Part shown: positions 27,009 through 35,996 of the stretch, piece after piece
How positions within the stretch are numbered: the first letter of the stretch is position 1
How the letters are laid out: every line of letters starts with the position of its first letter
DNA from: Legionellaceae bacterium
GTDB taxonomy: Bacteria > Pseudomonadota > Gammaproteobacteria > Legionellales > Legionellaceae
Assembly: GCA_029213075.1 (NCBI GenBank)
Contig: JARGPO010000048.1
Span: 1 to 64,000, forward strand
Reading direction: 5' to 3'
DNA length: 64,000 nt
The notes under the pieces: generated by a model
Told to the model about the DNA's origin: nothing
Seen by the model: only the letters and a program-made list of their open reading frames with translations
Database searches by the model: none
Made by a program: the position numbers and the translations under genes

Positions 27009-27082
27009 GGATGCCTCTCTTGGTTAATTATCTTCATCTTGGATGAATATTTATCTCACATGTAAAATGTAGACCATATAAA

Positions 27083-27787
27083 CTAATTGTCAAATTTCAA
27101 ACCAATCAATTTAGCCAGGTATATACTTAATTCATAGAGAGCGACCAAAGGTAGTGCTAACATAATTTGTGAAAAGACATCAGGAGGTGTAAGCAACATT
27201 CCTAGAATAAACGCCAACACAACAAAATATGGTCTAAAAAGCTTTAAATGACATATTGTTATCAGCTTAAATTGAACCAAAACTATAGCAATTAATGGTA
27301 GTTGAAAGCACAAGCCAAATATCAAAAGCATTCTAGTAATAAAATCAACCGTATATCCCATGTCAGGTAACAAATGAACATTGCTTGGAATTACTTTCAC
27401 TATAAAATTAAAAACAAAGGGCAGCACTAGAAAATAACAAAAAATAATGCCTGCTATAAAAAGCATAAAACCACTTATTAGAGCCCATCGCAACTTATAT
27501 AACTCACAATCATATAAAGCCGGAAAAACAAAACGCCAGATATGAAGTATCGCAAAAGGAGCTGTCATTATAAAAGCTGCATTTGCAGCAATATTTATGG
27601 GAGTAAAAAGTGGCGTTGTGATATTTGTCGCAACTAAGCTTTGATTTTTAGGTAGCGCCTGTGATAGAGGTCTAGTTAGTAGCTGAAATATATCGTCAGC
27701 TATAAAAAAAAACAAGCCAAAACAAACGGCAAAAAAAGCTATAACGTAAATAATGCGGCTGCGGATTTCTATAATATGATTTAACAT
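27083..27787 (-). CDS. tatC: Sec-independent translocase TatC
   Basis: 234 residues, six predicted membrane helices. Receptor for twin-arginine signal peptides. N-terminal MLNHIIEIRSRIIY matches the cytosolic HLxELRxR segment; RFVFPALYDCELYKLRW carries the conserved F-x-x-P and Glu of the first loops, and GMLLTPPDVFSQIMLALPLVALYELSIYL the end of the fold. tatA/tatB are not adjacent, so it is a solitary tatC. Possible Tat substrates were not seen in the window. Confidence 0.93.
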   Translation of the reverse strand: MLNHIIEIRSRIIYVIAFFAVCFGLFFFIADDIFQLLTRPLSQALPKNQSLVATNITTPLFTPINIAANAAFIMTAPFAILHIWRFVFPALYDCELYKLRWALISGFMLFIAGIIFCYFLVLPFVFNFIVKVIPSNVHLLPDMGYTVDFITRMLLIFGLCFQLPLIAIVLVQFKLITICHLKLFRPYFVVLAFILGMLLTPPDVFSQIMLALPLVALYELSIYLAKLIGLKFDN

Positions 27788-27887
27788 TTTCTACGCTACG
27801 CAAATAAAGACAACTTTCATCATTTAATAGATTAATGCACTTAGTTCTAAGTATAAACTAAATAAGGATTAGCAATGTCTTTTAAAA

Positions 27888-28655
27888 TTATGGGTTCTTG
27901 TATTTAAACCGACTAATTCTTCTATTTCTAGCTCTATTTTTTAAACAACTTAAAATATAAAAATCATTTAAATGCAAAACATCATCATGACCACTTGGGC
28001 CACATATTTTCGTTTCTAGAACTAAGTATGCAAGAAATAGCTTAGGTAATTCTTTTTTTAAAGCTGCTACATCCTCAATAATATAATCAGGATCAAAGTC
28101 TTTATCAACACATTCAGGAAGTGGTAAAACGCTAAATTCAGGATCTGCTAACATATTTTTATATTTTGCATAAGCATAAATTTTAGAGGTCAAACCTACA
28201 TTTGCCGATGGTACTGAAACGCTTCCAGATAAATACTCAAGATTATAGTAATCCAAGTACTCATATATACCATTCCATAACATGCCAACTATGTTCTTGT
28301 TCCGGTACTCAGATGCAGTACATAATCTACCTATCTCAACCAGCTTCAAATCATGCTTTTTGATATTAGTAAGATCAAACTCTGTTTCACCATAATATCC
28401 AATATTCTTTTTAGCAACATCATACCTCATCAATCGATATGTTCCGACAACCTCATTAGTTGCCAAATCAGTTACTATTAAATGACAACAATATTCGTCA
28501 TAAATATCTCTATCTATTACGGGAGATAAGTCTGTTTTAAAATAACGAGTCCGTAATGCAAAACAAGAATCTAATTCATCTTGGTTTTCTGCTATGTGAA
28601 CTGAAAAATCAGTATCATATGCATTTATAGTGAGTCTAAATGGCGTTTTTTTCAT
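27888..28655 (-). CDS. OlsB-like GNAT acyltransferase
   Basis: 255 residues from the ATG at 28655 (an in-frame TTG four codons upstream is the alternative). Matches the Acetyltransf_5/OlsB group that transfers acyl chains from acyl-ACP to amino acids such as ornithine: CFALRTRYF, YDEYCCHLIVTD, VVGTYRLMRYDV, LKLVEIGRLCTASEYRN and PKLFLAYLVLETKICGP with HLNDFYIL. The C-terminal tail is basic and could bind membrane. No olsA next to it. Role in aminolipid or N-acyl amino acid synthesis is inferred. Confidence 0.78.
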   Translation of the reverse strand: MKKTPFRLTINAYDTDFSVHIAENQDELDSCFALRTRYFKTDLSPVIDRDIYDEYCCHLIVTDLATNEVVGTYRLMRYDVAKKNIGYYGETEFDLTNIKKHDLKLVEIGRLCTASEYRNKNIVGMLWNGIYEYLDYYNLEYLSGSVSVPSANVGLTSKIYAYAKYKNMLADPEFSVLPLPECVDKDFDPDYIIEDVAALKKELPKLFLAYLVLETKICGPSGHDDVLHLNDFYILSCLKNRARNRRISRFKYKNP

Positions 28656-28667
28656 CTGTTCACTCAA

Positions 28668-29006
28668 TAAAAATTATGTATATTGTTTATTAATTGTATA
28701 TGCTAGCGCAATAAAATGCAAGTTGCGCGCATTTTATTGGTATATAGAACGGTGCAGAGTATAGCATTAAAGTAAGCACACAAGATAATATTTTTACTAG
28801 GATAAGTGCCTGCTATACCTTACATATTGAAAAACAAAAGAAATTTATTGTTTTTTTAATTATACACAAGATCTTTGTCCACTTATAAACAATCAACACA
28901 AATAAAATTAAGAGCAAGTTTGACATTTATTGATCTTGTATTAGAATTAAAGTGTAAAGTGAATCATAAAAAAACAATTAAGATTTAAAAATCAAAGGAG
29001 TTAATA
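28668..29006. other. Divergent intergenic region
   Basis: 339 AT-rich bases between the acyltransferase (-) and the His-Pro protein (+). Apart from the promoter at 28920-28947 and AAAGGAG at 28994-29000, nothing was recognised. Confidence 0.6.
28920..28947 (+). promoter_or_regulatory. Strong sigma-70 promoter of the His-Pro protein gene
   Basis: Perfect TTGACA at 28920-28925, 16-bp spacer, TAGAAT at 28942-28947. With the near-perfect AAAGGAG ribosome site this predicts high expression. Confidence 0.7.
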
Positions 29007-29306
29007 ATGAAAAAAGCAATGATATTACCTTTAGTACTATTAGGAACAGCTTATCTTGGAATAACATCTACTGCTATTGCTCATCCACATCCACACCCAC
29101 ATCCACATCCACATCAGTCATTTAACCTCGCTGAGGCTACTGGTGTTGTAAGTGGAACAGTTGAAGCCGCAGATGGCGTCGTTGATGGTACCGTAGACGG
29201 GGCAGGTAAAATGATGAAAGGCACAGGTGAAGCTGTTGATGGCGTAGGTGGCGCAGTTGGTGGCGCTGTAAGCGACGTTGGTGGTGCTATGACTGGTGAT
29301 GAATAA
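29007..29306 (+). CDS. Small secreted protein with N-terminal His-Pro repeat and Gly-rich body
   Basis: 99 residues. A signal peptide ends at TSTAIA (residue 25), so the mature chain would begin directly with HPHPHPHPHPHQ (six His at every second position, 26-36), a likely Cu, Zn or Ni binding tail. The rest is a low-complexity set of V/G/D/A repeats (GVVDGTVDGAGKM, GEAVDGVGGAVGGAV) resembling a short amphipathic or glycine-zipper segment. Strong promoter, strong ribosome site and its own hairpin terminator. No family recognised. Periplasmic metal buffering or surface coating are possibilities, not shown. Confidence 0.75.
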   Translation: MKKAMILPLVLLGTAYLGITSTAIAHPHPHPHPHPHQSFNLAEATGVVSGTVEAADGVVDGTVDGAGKMMKGTGEAVDGVGGAVGGAVSDVGGAMTGDE

Positions 29307-29366
29307 TCACCAAAAGTTAGGCAAAACAATTATCTTTAAGTTTTTGTTTTGTTAAGTCTAGTTAAC

Positions 29367-29419
29367 CATGTATCTTAACTACAATGGCCGCGACAGTGCT
29401 CTTGTAGTTAAGATACATG
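29367..29419. terminator. 18-bp perfect hairpin between convergent genes
   Basis: CATGTATCTTAACTACAA (29367-29384) pairs perfectly with 29402-29419 around a 17-base GC-rich loop. It separates the His-Pro gene (+) from rpiA (-). No long T-run follows, so it may terminate both ways by stem strength, or be a small mobile palindromic element. Confidence 0.6.
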
Positions 29420-29444
29420 ATGACACTAGATTATAGGCGCCAGC

Positions 29445-30092
29445 TTATAAAACCTGAACTCCATCATTAGATGCAACAATAACACTATCAGCTAATCTTT
29501 TTGAAAATATCCCGTTTTCTACCACTCCTGGAATACAATTAATTGCATCCTCAAGAACTACTAAATTAGTCAGATCAAGATCAAATACATCTATGATTAT
29601 ATTACCATTATCTGTTATAAAACCATGACGATACTCAGGATTACCACCGAGCGCTACAAGCTCTCTTGCAACAAAACTTCTAGCTAGAGGTATTACTTCA
29701 ACTGCTATAGGAAATTGTCCTAAATCAGTCACCAATTTTGCGTCATCAACGATACATATAAATTTTTCAGCAGCTGATGCTATAATCTTCTCACGCGTTA
29801 AGGCCCCACCGCCACCCTTGATCATTGCATGATTTCGATCCACCTCATCAGCCCCATCGATGTATATTGGTAACTGACTCACAAGATTAAGATCTAACAC
29901 CTGAAAACCTGCTTCTTTTAATAATTTTTCGCTAGCAAGAGAGCTCGCAACACATGCTTCAATACGATGTTTAATACCTGATAAAACACTTATAAAAGAA
30001 TTTACCGTTCTCCCAGTCCCAATTCCAACAACAATATTATCTTCAATAAAGTCTAGAGCGGCCTCTCCTGCAATTTTTTTTAAATCTGGCAT
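29445..30092 (-). CDS. rpiA: Ribose-5-phosphate isomerase A
   Basis: Interconverts ribose 5-phosphate and ribulose 5-phosphate. 215 residues, family length. GIGTGRTVNSFI (phosphate loop), YIDGADEVDRNHAMIKGGGGALTREKI with the catalytic Asp and Glu/Lys set, and the C-terminal GVVENGIFSKRLADSVIVAS. Begins two bases after the ald stop and is the last gene of the dnaB-rpiA string. Confidence 0.96.
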   Translation of the reverse strand: MPDLKKIAGEAALDFIEDNIVVGIGTGRTVNSFISVLSGIKHRIEACVASSLASEKLLKEAGFQVLDLNLVSQLPIYIDGADEVDRNHAMIKGGGGALTREKIIASAAEKFICIVDDAKLVTDLGQFPIAVEVIPLARSFVARELVALGGNPEYRHGFITDNGNIIIDVFDLDLTNLVVLEDAINCIPGVVENGIFSKRLADSVIVASNDGVQVL

Positions 30093-30093
30093 A

Positions 30094-31209
30094 TTAATTC
30101 AACGCATCCAATGCTGGAACATAATCATAGTCAAGCTCTCTTGCGACTGATTCGTAAGTTATTTTCCCTTGATGAACATTCAATCCATTTAAGAAGTTAT
30201 TATCAGATAATAACGCTCTTTTTACGCCATTTCTAACGATACTAATAATAAACGGTAAGGTTGCATTATTTAGGGCAAATGTCGATGTGCTAGGAACAGC
30301 ACCTGGCATATTAGCCACGCAATAATGAACAACATCATCAACTAAGTAAGTTGGATCTTGATGGGTGGTTGCTCTGCTTGTCTCAAAGCATCCGCCTTGA
30401 TCGATTGCAACATCAATAATAACCGACCCTTTATTCATAGTCTGAATCATCTTATGAGTAACGAGTTTAGGAGCAGCTGCGCCAGGAACTAGTACAGCAC
30501 CAACAACCAAATCAGCAATAGATACATGATGTTCAAGAGTTTCAGCTGTAGCGTAGGCTGTTCTAATTTTTGAATCAAACATAAAGTCTAACTCTCGTAA
30601 TCTTGGCAATGACTTATCAAGTAAAGTCACATCAGCCCCCATTCCAACAGCTATTCTGGCCGCATTGGTACCAACTACACCACCACCAATTACGAGTATC
30701 TTTGCAGGCTCTACACCTGGAACCCCACCCAATAATTTACCACAACCACCTTGAGCGGCTTCAAGACAATGAGCACCCGCCTGAATAGACAATCTTCCTG
30801 CAACTTCTGACATCGGAGTTAAAAGAGGAAGACCTCCTTGTGATTGTGTAACTGTTTCATAAGCAATTGCTGTGACACCTGACTCTTTTAGAAGTCTAGT
30901 TTGAAGAGGATCTGGAGCAAGATGCAAATAGGTAAATAAAGTTTGCCCCTCTCGTAGCATCTTACATTCTGATGGCTGTGGCTCTTTTACTTTAACAATC
31001 ATATCTGCCTGAGCGAAAACATCATCTGCAGATTCAACTATCGTCGCTCCTGCAGCTACATATTCTTCATCAGATATCTTAATTCCCATGCCAGCATTTT
31101 TTTCAATTATGACCGAGCCGCCAGCGTCAATGATATCTTTTACACTTGCTGGCACAAGGCCAACTCTGTATTCCTGGGATTTTATTTCTTTTGGCACTCC
31201 GACTAACAT
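30094..31209 (-). CDS. ald: Alanine dehydrogenase
   Basis: NAD-dependent oxidative deamination of L-alanine to pyruvate and ammonia. 371 residues. N-terminal MLVGVPKEIKSQEYRVGLVP with the substrate Arg, VKVKEPQPSE with the catalytic Lys region, YLHLAPD with the catalytic His, NAD-binding GGGVVGTNAARIAVGMGADVTLLD, and VIIDVAIDQGGCFETSRATTHQDPTY. Overlaps the etfA stop by seven bases. With alr upstream it links D/L-alanine to pyruvate and the PDH complex. Confidence 0.96.
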   Translation of the reverse strand: MLVGVPKEIKSQEYRVGLVPASVKDIIDAGGSVIIEKNAGMGIKISDEEYVAAGATIVESADDVFAQADMIVKVKEPQPSECKMLREGQTLFTYLHLAPDPLQTRLLKESGVTAIAYETVTQSQGGLPLLTPMSEVAGRLSIQAGAHCLEAAQGGCGKLLGGVPGVEPAKILVIGGGVVGTNAARIAVGMGADVTLLDKSLPRLRELDFMFDSKIRTAYATAETLEHHVSIADLVVGAVLVPGAAAPKLVTHKMIQTMNKGSVIIDVAIDQGGCFETSRATTHQDPTYLVDDVVHYCVANMPGAVPSTSTFALNNATLPFIISIVRNGVKRALLSDNNFLNGLNVHQGKITYESVARELDYDYVPALDALN

Positions 31210-32156
31210 TTCGCTATACCTCTTGATTGTAATTCATTAATAATTTCAGGAACCAAGTCAAATAGGTCCCCGACCAATCCATAAGTTGCTATCTGAAAAA
31301 TGGGCGCATCTTCATCACTATTAATCGCAACAATCACTTTGGAATCTTTCATTCCAGCTAAATGTTGAACGGCGCCTGAAATACCAATAGCTATATACAA
31401 ATTTGGAGCAACAATTTTACCGGTTTGACCTACTTGATAATCATTTGGTGCAAATCCAGCATCAACAGCTGCTCGAGAGGCCCCAACAGCAGCTCCTAAA
31501 CAATCAGCTAAATCTTCTGCTAACTTAAATTTCTCAAGACTTTGTAATCCTCGTCCACCAGAGACAATAATGTCTGCATTACTTAAGTCAGGGCGCTCTA
31601 GTTTATTTATTTCATGACTTATGAATTTAGTTTTATCTTGATTAAACTCATGCTCTATCCTCTCGATATTACATGGTTCTTGCGCTCCACTTATCTTATC
31701 AAAAGCAGTAGCTCTAATAGTTAAGAGTTTTTTAGCATCTAAAACTCGAACGGTCTCAATTGCATTACCAGCATAAATAGGATGCTCAAATGTTTGCTCA
31801 TCTATAATTTTTGTAACATCGGTAATTTGAGTAACATCAAGCTGAGCTGCACTTCTTGGCAAAATATTTTTCCCAAAAGTACTAGAATTTACAATTATAT
31901 GTGTATAGGAGTCGGCAATCTTTGAAACTAACTGGCTAATTGGCTCAGCAAGCTGTGATAAGTAACAAGGGGCATCAGCCAACCAAACAGACTGAACACC
32001 TGGCAAGCATGCAACTTCATTTGCGACTGATTCACATTTTGAGCCTGCAACTAATAGTGTTGGATTTTCATCTAACTCCAATGCGGCAGTTAAAATACTA
32101 TTTGTTGAGGGGTTCATGACTTCATTGTCATGCTCAACAATAACTAATACACTCAT
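31203..32156 (-). CDS. etfA: Electron transfer flavoprotein alpha subunit
   Basis: Carries electrons from acyl-CoA dehydrogenases to the quinone pool. 317 residues. The C-terminal FAD domain is complete: SGGRGLQSLEKF, LGAAVGASRAAVDAGF, VGQTGKIVAPNLYIAIGISGAVQHLAGM and INSDEDAPIFQIATYGLVGDLF. The N-terminal half matches the EtfA Rossmann-like region. Follows etfB after 91 bases. No ETF-quinone oxidoreductase or acyl-CoA dehydrogenase is in the window. Confidence 0.96.
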   Translation of the reverse strand: MSVLVIVEHDNEVMNPSTNSILTAALELDENPTLLVAGSKCESVANEVACLPGVQSVWLADAPCYLSQLAEPISQLVSKIADSYTHIIVNSSTFGKNILPRSAAQLDVTQITDVTKIIDEQTFEHPIYAGNAIETVRVLDAKKLLTIRATAFDKISGAQEPCNIERIEHEFNQDKTKFISHEINKLERPDLSNADIIVSGGRGLQSLEKFKLAEDLADCLGAAVGASRAAVDAGFAPNDYQVGQTGKIVAPNLYIAIGISGAVQHLAGMKDSKVIVAINSDEDAPIFQIATYGLVGDLFDLVPEIINELQSRGIAKC

Positions 32157-32247
32157 AATCTTCCTTAAAAAGTTAATTCGGAGTAAGAATTCGAGTTTAA
32201 AATTAAATTTTTCAAGAATTCAGCAATTGTTATTTAACAAGCTACTC

Positions 32248-32997
32248 TCACAATACCTTAGACTCATGCTGTAACTTATCAAGAAGTGTTGCCACTGAAT
32301 CTACTTTTATCCCTGCTGCACGCTCTTTTGGACTCATAACTTGCAACACTTCTGTGTGTTGTTGCAAATCCAATCCTAATTGAGAAACCTCTATAACTTG
32401 CAGGGGCTTTTGTTTAGCTTTCATAATATTTGGTAGACTTGCATACCTAGGCTCATTTAAGCGTAAATCAACACTTACAACAGCCGGGATTGTGACGGTT
32501 AACTCCTCTACTCCAGCATCTATTTCACGGTGCACTGTAATTTCATTTTCATAAATATTAATTTTTGAGGCATAAGTAGCTTGTGGCCAATCTAATATTC
32601 CAGCTAACATCTGAGGGGTTTGATTGCTATCTGAGTCAATTGATTGCTTTCCCATTAATACGAGATCGAAACCCTCATCCATTGTGATTTTTTTTAATAT
32701 TTTTGCAATATTCAAACTACAATAACTCTTTTCAGATTGCACCAAGATAGCTCTGTCGGCTCCCAGAGCCAAACCATGACGTAGTGTCTCTTGATTTGAG
32801 TTATCAGAAATACTCACAATAACAACTTCTGATGCAAGACCCTTTTCTCGAAGCCTAATCGCTTCTTCTAAGGCAATTTCATCAAATGGATTCATAGACA
32901 TTTTAGTATTATGGGTCTCAACCCCAGTTCCATCTGACTTTACTCTAACCCTAACATAAGGGTCAACAACACGCTTCACTGCAACTAATATTTTCAT
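32248..32997 (-). CDS. etfB: Electron transfer flavoprotein beta subunit
   Basis: AMP-binding partner of EtfA. 249 residues, family length. KILVAVKRVVDPYVRVRV start, MNPFDEIALEEAIRL, LALGADRAILV, GKQSIDSDSNQTPQMLAGILDWPQATYAS (the conserved GKQ-x-IDxD-x-x-QT), and LRLNEPRYASLPNIMKAKQKPL with the helix that recognises acyl-CoA dehydrogenases. Starts nine bases after the 17-kDa lipoprotein stop. Confidence 0.96.
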   Translation of the reverse strand: MKILVAVKRVVDPYVRVRVKSDGTGVETHNTKMSMNPFDEIALEEAIRLREKGLASEVVIVSISDNSNQETLRHGLALGADRAILVQSEKSYCSLNIAKILKKITMDEGFDLVLMGKQSIDSDSNQTPQMLAGILDWPQATYASKINIYENEITVHREIDAGVEELTVTIPAVVSVDLRLNEPRYASLPNIMKAKQKPLQVIEVSQLGLDLQQHTEVLQVMSPKERAAGIKVDSVATLLDKLQHESKVL

Positions 32998-33006
32998 ATC
33001 TTCTCA

Positions 33007-33456
33007 CTAATTCGCAACACGCCAAGAACCATCTGCCTGCCTGCAGGCTTTACCATAAATTTTTTCATTATTCCCAGCTATAGTCGCATAAGTCGTATAT
33101 TCTCGGCAAGGGTCTCCTTTTACATAATAAGTTTTAGTTGGCTGTACTCTATATTTATTGCCGTTATCTGGGTTTTTCCATGCAACAGCCTTTCCAACTG
33201 GTGCAGTTTCAAGAGCGTGCTGCATTTCAAGCTTATCTTGGCGATCCATGTATTTACCAATTCTGCCACCAAGATATGCGCCAATCAAAGCACCACCAGC
33301 AGCTGCCGCAACTTGACCTGCACCACCACCAACTTGACTGCCTAATAATGCACCAACCACACCTCCGGATAAAGCTCCGATGCCTTCATTATTAATAGGC
33401 GTGCAAGCCGTTAATAAGACTGCTAAAAATAAAGTTCCAACACGAATAACTCTCAT
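33007..33456 (-). CDS. 17-kDa surface-antigen-type glycine-zipper lipoprotein
   Basis: 149 residues with signal and lipobox (FLAVLLTAC, lipidated Cys18). Residues 24-68 form a glycine-zipper double helix (GGVVGALLGSQVGGGAGQVAAAAGGALIGAYLGGRIG region), followed by DRQDKLEMQHALETAPVGKAVAWKNP and a C-terminal YRVQPTKTYY...CREYTTYA...YGKACRQADGSW that are the hallmarks of the Rickettsia 17-kDa antigen family. Probably an outer-membrane lipoprotein. Starts in the ATGA overlap with the alr stop. Confidence 0.9.
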   Translation of the reverse strand: MRVIRVGTLFLAVLLTACTPINNEGIGALSGGVVGALLGSQVGGGAGQVAAAAGGALIGAYLGGRIGKYMDRQDKLEMQHALETAPVGKAVAWKNPDNGNKYRVQPTKTYYVKGDPCREYTTYATIAGNNEKIYGKACRQADGSWRVAN

Positions 33457-34544
33457 TTCATGACCTCATTCTTTCGAATAACTCGATTAGATATACGACA
33501 AAGTAACTCATAACCGATAGTTTCGGCTGCAAGAGCAACCTTCTCAATTGGCATATGATTACCCCATAACTCAACCGTGTCACCTAATTTAATATTGTTA
33601 CAATTCGTAATATCAATAGTTAACATATCCATTGATACTCTACCAACTATTGGTACTTCATATCCCAAAACCCAAACTTTTGTATTTTTTTTAATATATC
33701 TTGGGTAACCATCTCCATAACCTGCCGGCACAACTGCAATAACAGATGGCTTATCACTTTGCCATGTGCCTGAATATCCAACCTCAGAATTAGCTTTGTA
33801 TTCATGAATAGCGCTAATTTCTGAGACAAAGCTCATAACAGGTTTAAGCCCCAAGTCTGTGCCTATTTGCTCACTAAAAGGCGACACTCCATACAACGCA
33901 ATCCCCGACCGATTGTAGTCAGCATGTGCTTTTGGCAGCGAGAAAATCGCGGCAGAATTTGCAATGCTTTTCGGCATACTAGCATAACTTGCGGATAAAT
34001 AAGAGAATTTTTCTATTTGGGAGTTGTTGCGCTCATCATTTGGATAGTCTGCGCAAGCTAGATGAGTAAGCATGTTAATTTCTTCATCAACCCACGAACA
34101 AGCGTTAAGAGCAGATACAACCGCTGTTAAATCCTCATCTGCAAAGCCGAGTCGATGCATGCCAGTATTAATTTTCACCCAAACTTTAATTTTTTCTGCA
34201 GCAGGATTGGCTAACAGCCATTCTAATTGTTTGGGCTGATGTAAAACAATTTCTAAGCCATTTTCGTAGGCCAGAATTAATTCAGCGGTATCAAACACCC
34301 CCTGAAAAAGCACGCATTTACAATCAGGGCTGATTTTACGAATAGCCATTGCCTCTTCAAGGCATGCAACTCCAAATGCATCTGCGTATGGCAAAAGCGC
34401 TGGCACCACAACATCAATGCCACATCCATAAGCATTAGCTTTTACCATAGCTATTAACTTACTACTTTTAGATCTGCTTTTAACAAGCTTGAAGTTATGC
34501 ACCAACGCATCTGTATCTACATATAAACAGGTTGGTCGAGACAT
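33453..34544 (-). CDS. alr: Alanine racemase
   Basis: Makes D-alanine for peptidoglycan. The ATG at 34544, one base after the dnaB stop and with AAGGAGAGG upstream, gives 363 residues; a longer frame reaching into dnaB is not needed. PLP lysine is Lys35 in MVKANAYGCG; NTGMHRLGF, NRSGIALYGVSPF and VPAGYGDGYPR (with the second catalytic Tyr region), and GRVSMDMLTIDIT follow. Classic dnaB-alr neighbourhood. Confidence 0.96.
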   Translation of the reverse strand: MSRPTCLYVDTDALVHNFKLVKSRSKSSKLIAMVKANAYGCGIDVVVPALLPYADAFGVACLEEAMAIRKISPDCKCVLFQGVFDTAELILAYENGLEIVLHQPKQLEWLLANPAAEKIKVWVKINTGMHRLGFADEDLTAVVSALNACSWVDEEINMLTHLACADYPNDERNNSQIEKFSYLSASYASMPKSIANSAAIFSLPKAHADYNRSGIALYGVSPFSEQIGTDLGLKPVMSFVSEISAIHEYKANSEVGYSGTWQSDKPSVIAVVPAGYGDGYPRYIKKNTKVWVLGYEVPIVGRVSMDMLTIDITNCNNIKLGDTVELWGNHMPIEKVALAAETIGYELLCRISNRVIRKNEVMK

Positions 34545-34545
34545 A

Positions 34546-35928
34546 CTAATCCTCTCCTTGATACCCGCTAAAAGATAAATCCTCAAATCTAGTGTATTTA
34601 CCCAAAAATGCTGTTCTAACTTTGCCTATAGGACCATTTCTTTGCTTGGCAATTATTATCTCCGCGCAGCCTTTATCCGGGCTATCTTCATTATAGACTT
34701 CATCTCGATAAATAAAGCAAATCAAATCCGCATCTTGCTCAATCGCTCCAGACTCCCGTAAATCAGACATAACAGGTCTTTTATCTTGGCGCTGCTCTAA
34801 GCTGCGGTTTAACTGTGATAGAGCAATAACTGGAACATGTAGCTCTTTTGCCAAAGACTTCAAACTTCTGGAAATCTCTGAAATTTCTGCGGTTCTATTA
34901 TCTGCTTTAAAACCTGGTGCCTTCATAAGTTGAAGATAATCCACAACAATTAATCCAAGCGGCCCTCTTTCTTTCATAACACGGCGCGCACGCGCCCGCA
35001 TTTCTACTGGACTTAATCCGGGGCTGTCATCCACATACAAAGGTGATTCAGAAAGCATATGCACAGCAGATGTAACTCTTGGCCAGTCATCATCTAATAA
35101 TTTACCCGTTCTAATTCGGTGTTGATCTATCCTGCCAAGTGATGACATCATCCGCATAGCTAGCGAATCAGCCGGCATCTCCATAGAAAACACTAAAACA
35201 GGTTTTGAGCCTTGAATTGCCGCATGCTCTGCCATATTCATAGCAAAGGTGGTCTTACCCATCGAAGGTCGACCGGCAACAATAACTAAATCTGAAGGTT
35301 GCAAACCAGAAGTTAGTTCATCTAAGTCTTTAAGTCCTGTTGAAAGCCCCGTAATTGCATCACCACAATGATAAAGCTCATCAATACGCGAAACCGCCTT
35401 TGCCAAAATAGATTTAATTCCTTCCGGACCACCTTCCGATGCGGTCTGTTCAGCAATTGCAAAAACTTTGCTTTCAGCATAATCTAGTAACTCAGCTACA
35501 TCACGATTCCCAGGATTATATGCAGAGTCAGCAATTTCAGAAGCAACAGCAATAAGTTGTCTTTGAACTGATTTCTCTCGCACAATATCAGCATAAGCAG
35601 ATACATTGGCAACACTTGGAGTGTTATTAGCTAATTCAAATAAATAAACCTCGCCACCCGCATCGTCTAAGTCATTGCTAGACTTCAGGGTATCAAGTAA
35701 TGTAACCACATCGAATGGCTGGCTCTTACTAGATAAGTTAACAATAGCCTTATATAAAACCTTATGTTCTGTTCTATAAAAATCAGCTTCACATAGTTTA
35801 TGCCCAACTTTGTCCCAAGCTTGATTCTCGAGCATTAGCCCGCCAATAATAGCTTGTTCAGCCTCAACCGAGTGCGGAGGACGTTTTAGGGGATCAACTG
35901 TTTTTTTTCTCGCTTGTAAATCTAGCAT
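34546..35928 (-). CDS. dnaB: Replicative DNA helicase DnaB
   Basis: Hexameric helicase of the replication fork. 460 residues from the ATG at 35928; an in-frame TTG three codons upstream is less likely. N-terminal primase-binding domain (PPHSVEAEQAIIGGLML), RecA-like domain with Walker A AGRPSMGKTTFAMNMAEHAA, Walker B LIVVDYLQLM, KSLAKELHVPVIALSQLNRSLEQR and DADLICFIYRDEVY. No strong ribosome site is visible, only a T-run before the start. First gene of the string that continues to rpiA. Confidence 0.96.
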   Translation of the reverse strand: MLDLQARKKTVDPLKRPPHSVEAEQAIIGGLMLENQAWDKVGHKLCEADFYRTEHKVLYKAIVNLSSKSQPFDVVTLLDTLKSSNDLDDAGGEVYLFELANNTPSVANVSAYADIVREKSVQRQLIAVASEIADSAYNPGNRDVAELLDYAESKVFAIAEQTASEGGPEGIKSILAKAVSRIDELYHCGDAITGLSTGLKDLDELTSGLQPSDLVIVAGRPSMGKTTFAMNMAEHAAIQGSKPVLVFSMEMPADSLAMRMMSSLGRIDQHRIRTGKLLDDDWPRVTSAVHMLSESPLYVDDSPGLSPVEMRARARRVMKERGPLGLIVVDYLQLMKAPGFKADNRTAEISEISRSLKSLAKELHVPVIALSQLNRSLEQRQDKRPVMSDLRESGAIEQDADLICFIYRDEVYNEDSPDKGCAEIIIAKQRNGPIGKVRTAFLGKYTRFEDLSFSGYQGED

Positions 35929-35996
35929 AGTCAACAAAAAAAAGAATAAGTATTACATTGTAATACTCTCTAGGAAGATGAGCAATGATTGAATTT

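Noticed and set aside
27009-27082. Sigma-32 promoter for hsp20
   Set aside because: No CTTGAAA/CCCCAT-like pair at proper spacing could be found on the minus strand.
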